DNA from: Desulfonatronovibrio sp046496945
GTDB taxonomy: Bacteria; Desulfobacterota; Desulfovibrionia; Desulfovibrionales; Desulfonatronovibrionaceae
Direction of reading: 5' to 3'
DNA length: 5,187 nt
Assembly: GCA_046496945.1 (NCBI GenBank)
Contig: JAWOGL010000279.1
Location: 1-5,187, forward strand
Of the stretch, positions 2,454 to 5,187 are shown one piece after another. The notes beneath the pieces were generated by a model. The model did no database searches. It saw only the letters and a program-made list of their open reading frames with translations, and was not told the origin of the DNA. Position 1 is the stretch's first letter, and each line of letters opens with the position of its first letter. The translations under genes were made by a program, and so were the position numbers.

Positions 2454-5187
2454 TTTTTACGTCCAATGTTCAGAATCCTGAAAAACAGCTTATAATAAAG
2501 GGCGGCAAACAGCGCAAGTCCCATAACCCATAAAATCATAACATTAAAAACAAAAGTTGAAATCCTTGTCTGCCCAAGCTGCTTCCAGGGGGCAAAAAAA
2601 TGAGCTTTGCCAAGCCGGGAATCCGGCATTTCAGCTATTGGTACAGCCACTTGCACCAAGTGTTCACCTGAAAGCCGGACCTGTTCAAAGGTTTTGACGT
2701 TTTTAACCAGGTCGGCAATTTCCTGATTAAAATTTTTATTTTTGAGTAATTCAAGGCCTTGTCCTTTTGATTCCTTTATAATTTTGTCTTCAGCGGCCAG
2801 CCTGTACTCCCAGACTCCGGAAAGTTCGGACCGAAGGCTTGAGCCAGCCTGCTGCAGCCATATTCTGATCTTGTCGGCTGTTTCCCGGTTATAAACCTCA
2901 GGTTCGAGTTCTTTAAGGCTTACAGGCGATAAAATTCCCGCCCTTTCTTCAAGAAAGTCGATTTCATTTTCCAGGGCCGCCAGGCGCTGCCTGATTTCAC
3001 CGGGATTATCCTGGTTTACTTCCAGCAGAGGATAGTCCGCCAAGCCACGAATTTCCGGAATATGATAATCAACGAGATAGTTCAGCTGCATTTCCTTAAG
3101 ATTCCACGGCGTAAAACTGGAAGTATAGTCATTGTTCAGATATTGATGCACAATAAGTGCTTCGTATCCCCAGCGCGACGGCATAAGATCAGCCACTAAA
3201 GGCGTGTTGCGGTGTCCGGCATCGCGGTGCAGCAGGTCGTCCAGGGGAATGACCGCTCCTCCAAGCATCATTTGCGGGACCAGCAGCAAGGGGATCAGAA
3301 TGTAGATGGTGACCACAGATTTAAAGGCAGAGGATATGTTCAGGCCTAAAATACAGGCCGGCACGGCGCAGCTGAAAAGGGCTGTCCAGGTGGCAAGGTG
3401 CATGTCCGGAATCCGCAGCAGGGAGTTGCCCACCAGCACAAATAAAGCCATCTGCAATGCGGCCACGCCCAGAAGATAAACACTTTTGGCGGATATGTAG
3501 GCGGACCAGCTCAAATGCAGGAATTCTTCCCGCCTGAGAATCTTGCGGTCACGGTTGATTTCCTGCGCGCTGACGCTCATTCCCAGAAACAGGGCCACGA
3601 TTATGCTGATAAAAAAATATGTTGAGATGTTCTGGTTCTCCATAAATGAATAATCAGCTCCCCATGCTCCAAAGGATATGAGGCCAGCCAGGAGAGCAAG
3701 CAGTGGAGGTTCCAGCAGATTAACCAGGAGATATTGTCTGTTGGCGGTTCGGCCTTTAAAGGTGCGCATGAAAAATATGCCTGCCTGTCCCAGCCACCCG
3801 GGACGCCAGAGACGCGGTTCCATTTCAGGATATTCAGTGGAGTGCGGTTGGTTTCCGGTCCCGGATGATGTGCTGCGGTCCCTGACATAACGTTCGTGCC
3901 ACTGTTCCGGCCCGATCAGCCGTTCATCAGTATAAAGACCGTCCAAACCTACTTTTCTGGCCTCAACAATTTCAAATATCTGGCCGGGATTAACATTTCC
4001 GCAGGAGGGGCAGGAATACTCGTCCATTCCAGCCTGGTAAACCTGGGAACGGAAATGAACTATGGCTTCCAGAGGATTTCCGTCAAATATGGGCCTGCCG
4101 CCTTTATCCAGTAACCAGAGCCTGTCAAAAAGTCTGAAAATTCTGGAGGAAGGCTGATGAATAACCACAATTACCAGTTTGCCCTTGGCTGCCTGGGCCT
4201 TTAGCAGGGCCATTACCTTTTCTGAGTCTGAAGATGAAAGTCCTGATGTCGGCTCATCCACGAGAAGGATTGAGGGCTCCCTGATAAGTTCCAGGGCTAT
4301 GTTGAGTCTCTTTCTCTGTCCGCCGCTGATGGTCTTTTCCAGGGGAGATCCCACCTTGAGATTCCGGATTTCCTTCTGCTGCAGTTCATCAAGGAGTTCG
4401 TCCACTTTGATCCTGCGTTTTTGAGCAGGCATGTCCGCCAGACACAAGGAAGCGCTGTAGTAAAGATTGTCGAAAACGCTCAGTTCTTCAAACAGCAGGT
4501 CGTCCTGGGGTACAAAACCCATTACTCCTTCCATTGTGTCGGATTCCCGGGATAAATCCTGGCCATTGATGAGCAGGCTGCCTGAATCGGGTTTGATCTG
4601 ACCGTTGAGAACCCCTAAAAGAGTTGACTTGCCTGCTCCGCTGACCCCCATGACCCCCACCAGCATCCCGCCGGTAAGGTCAAAGCTGAAATTATGCAGG
4701 CCGTTCTGACTTCCGGGATACCGGAAATTAATATCACGGCCCTGAAAATAAAGCTGACTGCTCTGCCTTTCCCCGGCTTTAACCAGAGAGAGCAGTTCAC
4801 CCGTATATATGCGGTTTCCTCTGGAGTCATTCAAAATGGCGCCTGATTTGAGCAGTTGAGGCCTTCCCGGGTGCAGAGGCTGGGAGTCAAGGGTTATGGA
4901 TGGACCATCCCAGGCAGAAATAAACAAGGCATCCGCGTCTTTCAGATAAAGAGCGGTAAAAGAGCCGAGAAAATCAGGTCGAACCATTTTTTTAGCGGCA
5001 GACTCCACACGGCTGGATGCATTGACGTCATTTTTAATAATCAGCCCGGATGAATCCGCGGTACTTGAATCCGGAAAAGAATAAAGCAGTTTTATGGACT
5101 CTGCCTGCTGTTTGTCCACATTGAGGTTGTCCATGACCGCCCTGACTATGGCCTGAGTCTCCTGGTTGTCTGAAGCAAGCGAGGCTG
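2450..5187 (-). CDS. ABC exporter half-transporter, ATPase plus six-helix permease with large periplasmic insertion (5' partial)
   Basis: An ATP-driven inner-membrane transporter with ATPase and permease in one chain, ABCG-like in order. Residue numbers count from the internal ATG at 5134. The frame continues upstream without a stop to the window edge (17 more codons, including DNQETQAIVRAV), so the real start is outside. Residues 50-118 form a small beta-rich region with an FHA-like look (ALYLKDADALFISAWDGPSI, LHPGRPQLLKSGA). The ATPase has Walker A G163-VSGAGKST, Q-loop Q210, signature ISGGQ (269-273), Walker B ILLVDEP (289-295), a GLSSSDSE D-loop and switch H326 in HQPSS. C375-PS-C378 in CPSCGNVN marks the linker. 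Membrane helices are near 468-492, 503-523, 548-573, 583-604, 607-629 and 859-881. Residues 630-858 should be periplasmic, with a coiled-coil-like stretch at 711-735. From memory, the linker motif and GLSS D-loop match long ABC proteins of Bacteroidota that carry an N-terminal TerB-like helical domain; the cut-off N-terminus would hold it. It probably works as a dimer; the substrate is unknown. Confidence 0.9.
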   Translation of the reverse strand, partial: ASLASDNQETQAIVRAVMDNLNVDKQQAESIKLLYSFPDSSTADSSGLIIKNDVNASSRVESAAKKMVRPDFLGSFTALYLKDADALFISAWDGPSITLDSQPLHPGRPQLLKSGAILNDSRGNRIYTGELLSLVKAGERQSSQLYFQGRDINFRYPGSQNGLHNFSFDLTGGMLVGVMGVSGAGKSTLLGVLNGQIKPDSGSLLINGQDLSRESDTMEGVMGFVPQDDLLFEELSVFDNLYYSASLCLADMPAQKRRIKVDELLDELQQKEIRNLKVGSPLEKTISGGQRKRLNIALELIREPSILLVDEPTSGLSSSDSEKVMALLKAQAAKGKLVIVVIHQPSSRIFRLFDRLWLLDKGGRPIFDGNPLEAIVHFRSQVYQAGMDEYSCPSCGNVNPGQIFEIVEARKVGLDGLYTDERLIGPEQWHERYVRDRSTSSGTGNQPHSTEYPEMEPRLWRPGWLGQAGIFFMRTFKGRTANRQYLLVNLLEPPLLALLAGLISFGAWGADYSFMENQNISTYFFISIIVALFLGMSVSAQEINRDRKILRREEFLHLSWSAYISAKSVYLLGVAALQMALFVLVGNSLLRIPDMHLATWTALFSCAVPACILGLNISSAFKSVVTIYILIPLLLVPQMMLGGAVIPLDDLLHRDAGHRNTPLVADLMPSRWGYEALIVHQYLNNDYTSSFTPWNLKEMQLNYLVDYHIPEIRGLADYPLLEVNQDNPGEIRQRLAALENEIDFLEERAGILSPVSLKELEPEVYNRETADKIRIWLQQAGSSLRSELSGVWEYRLAAEDKIIKESKGQGLELLKNKNFNQEIADLVKNVKTFEQVRLSGEHLVQVAVPIAEMPDSRLGKAHFFAPWKQLGQTRISTFVFNVMILWVMGLALFAALYYKLFFRILNIGRKN

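Noticed and set aside
4230..4260. The GLSSSDS D-loop as a catalytic defect of the ATPase
   Set aside because: The usual Asp of SGLD is replaced by Ser, but Walker A, Walker B glutamate, signature and switch histidine are all intact. I recall the GLSS form as normal in this ABC family.

Overview
This 5.2 kb window looks like a bacterial chromosome segment from a Gram-negative organism. Both complete smaller proteins carry Sec-type signal peptides, and one is a DsbC/DsbG-like periplasmic thiol oxidoreductase. Base composition is balanced, Shine-Dalgarno sites are AGGAG/GGAG-like, and the intergenic repeats (GTTCAAC/T heptamers, CAGGTTGTT-type ends, CCGGCACCCACTTA inverted arms) remind me of Desulfobacterota (former Deltaproteobacteria). 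That placement is an inference from recollection, not a database result.

Layout: positions 1-156 hold the last 51 codons of a + strand reading frame whose start lies outside the window; its visible part has tandem five-residue repeats. A possible promoter and a clear ribosome binding site precede a complete + strand gene (207-1106) for a secreted thioredoxin-fold protein with a CPYC active site. A strong stem-loop terminator (1131-1175) follows. Positions 1177-1410 are a composite non-coding repeat region: heptamer tandem repeats, a 15-bp inverted repeat, and an outer pair of imperfect inverted ends. The rest of the gap, up to 1577, has a hairpin that probably ends the opposite-strand unit.

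The right side is a - strand unit, convergent with the thioredoxin-fold gene. First transcribed is a large ABC exporter half-transporter (ATPase plus six membrane segments in one chain). Its frame stays open past the right edge, so its N-terminus is cut off here. Only 38 bp downstream is a gene for a 277-residue secreted, largely helical protein of unknown function.

How they may work together: the ABC protein has all the core ATPase motifs, an ABCG-like order (ATPase then membrane domain), a CPSCGN linker motif and an unusually large predicted periplasmic insertion with a coiled-coil stretch between its fifth and sixth membrane segments. The tightly linked secreted protein is a good candidate to act with that periplasmic domain. 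This two-gene unit is the most interesting part of the window; its substrate cannot be read from the sequence. Nothing here indicates CRISPR, tRNA, rRNA, phage genes or an intact transposase.
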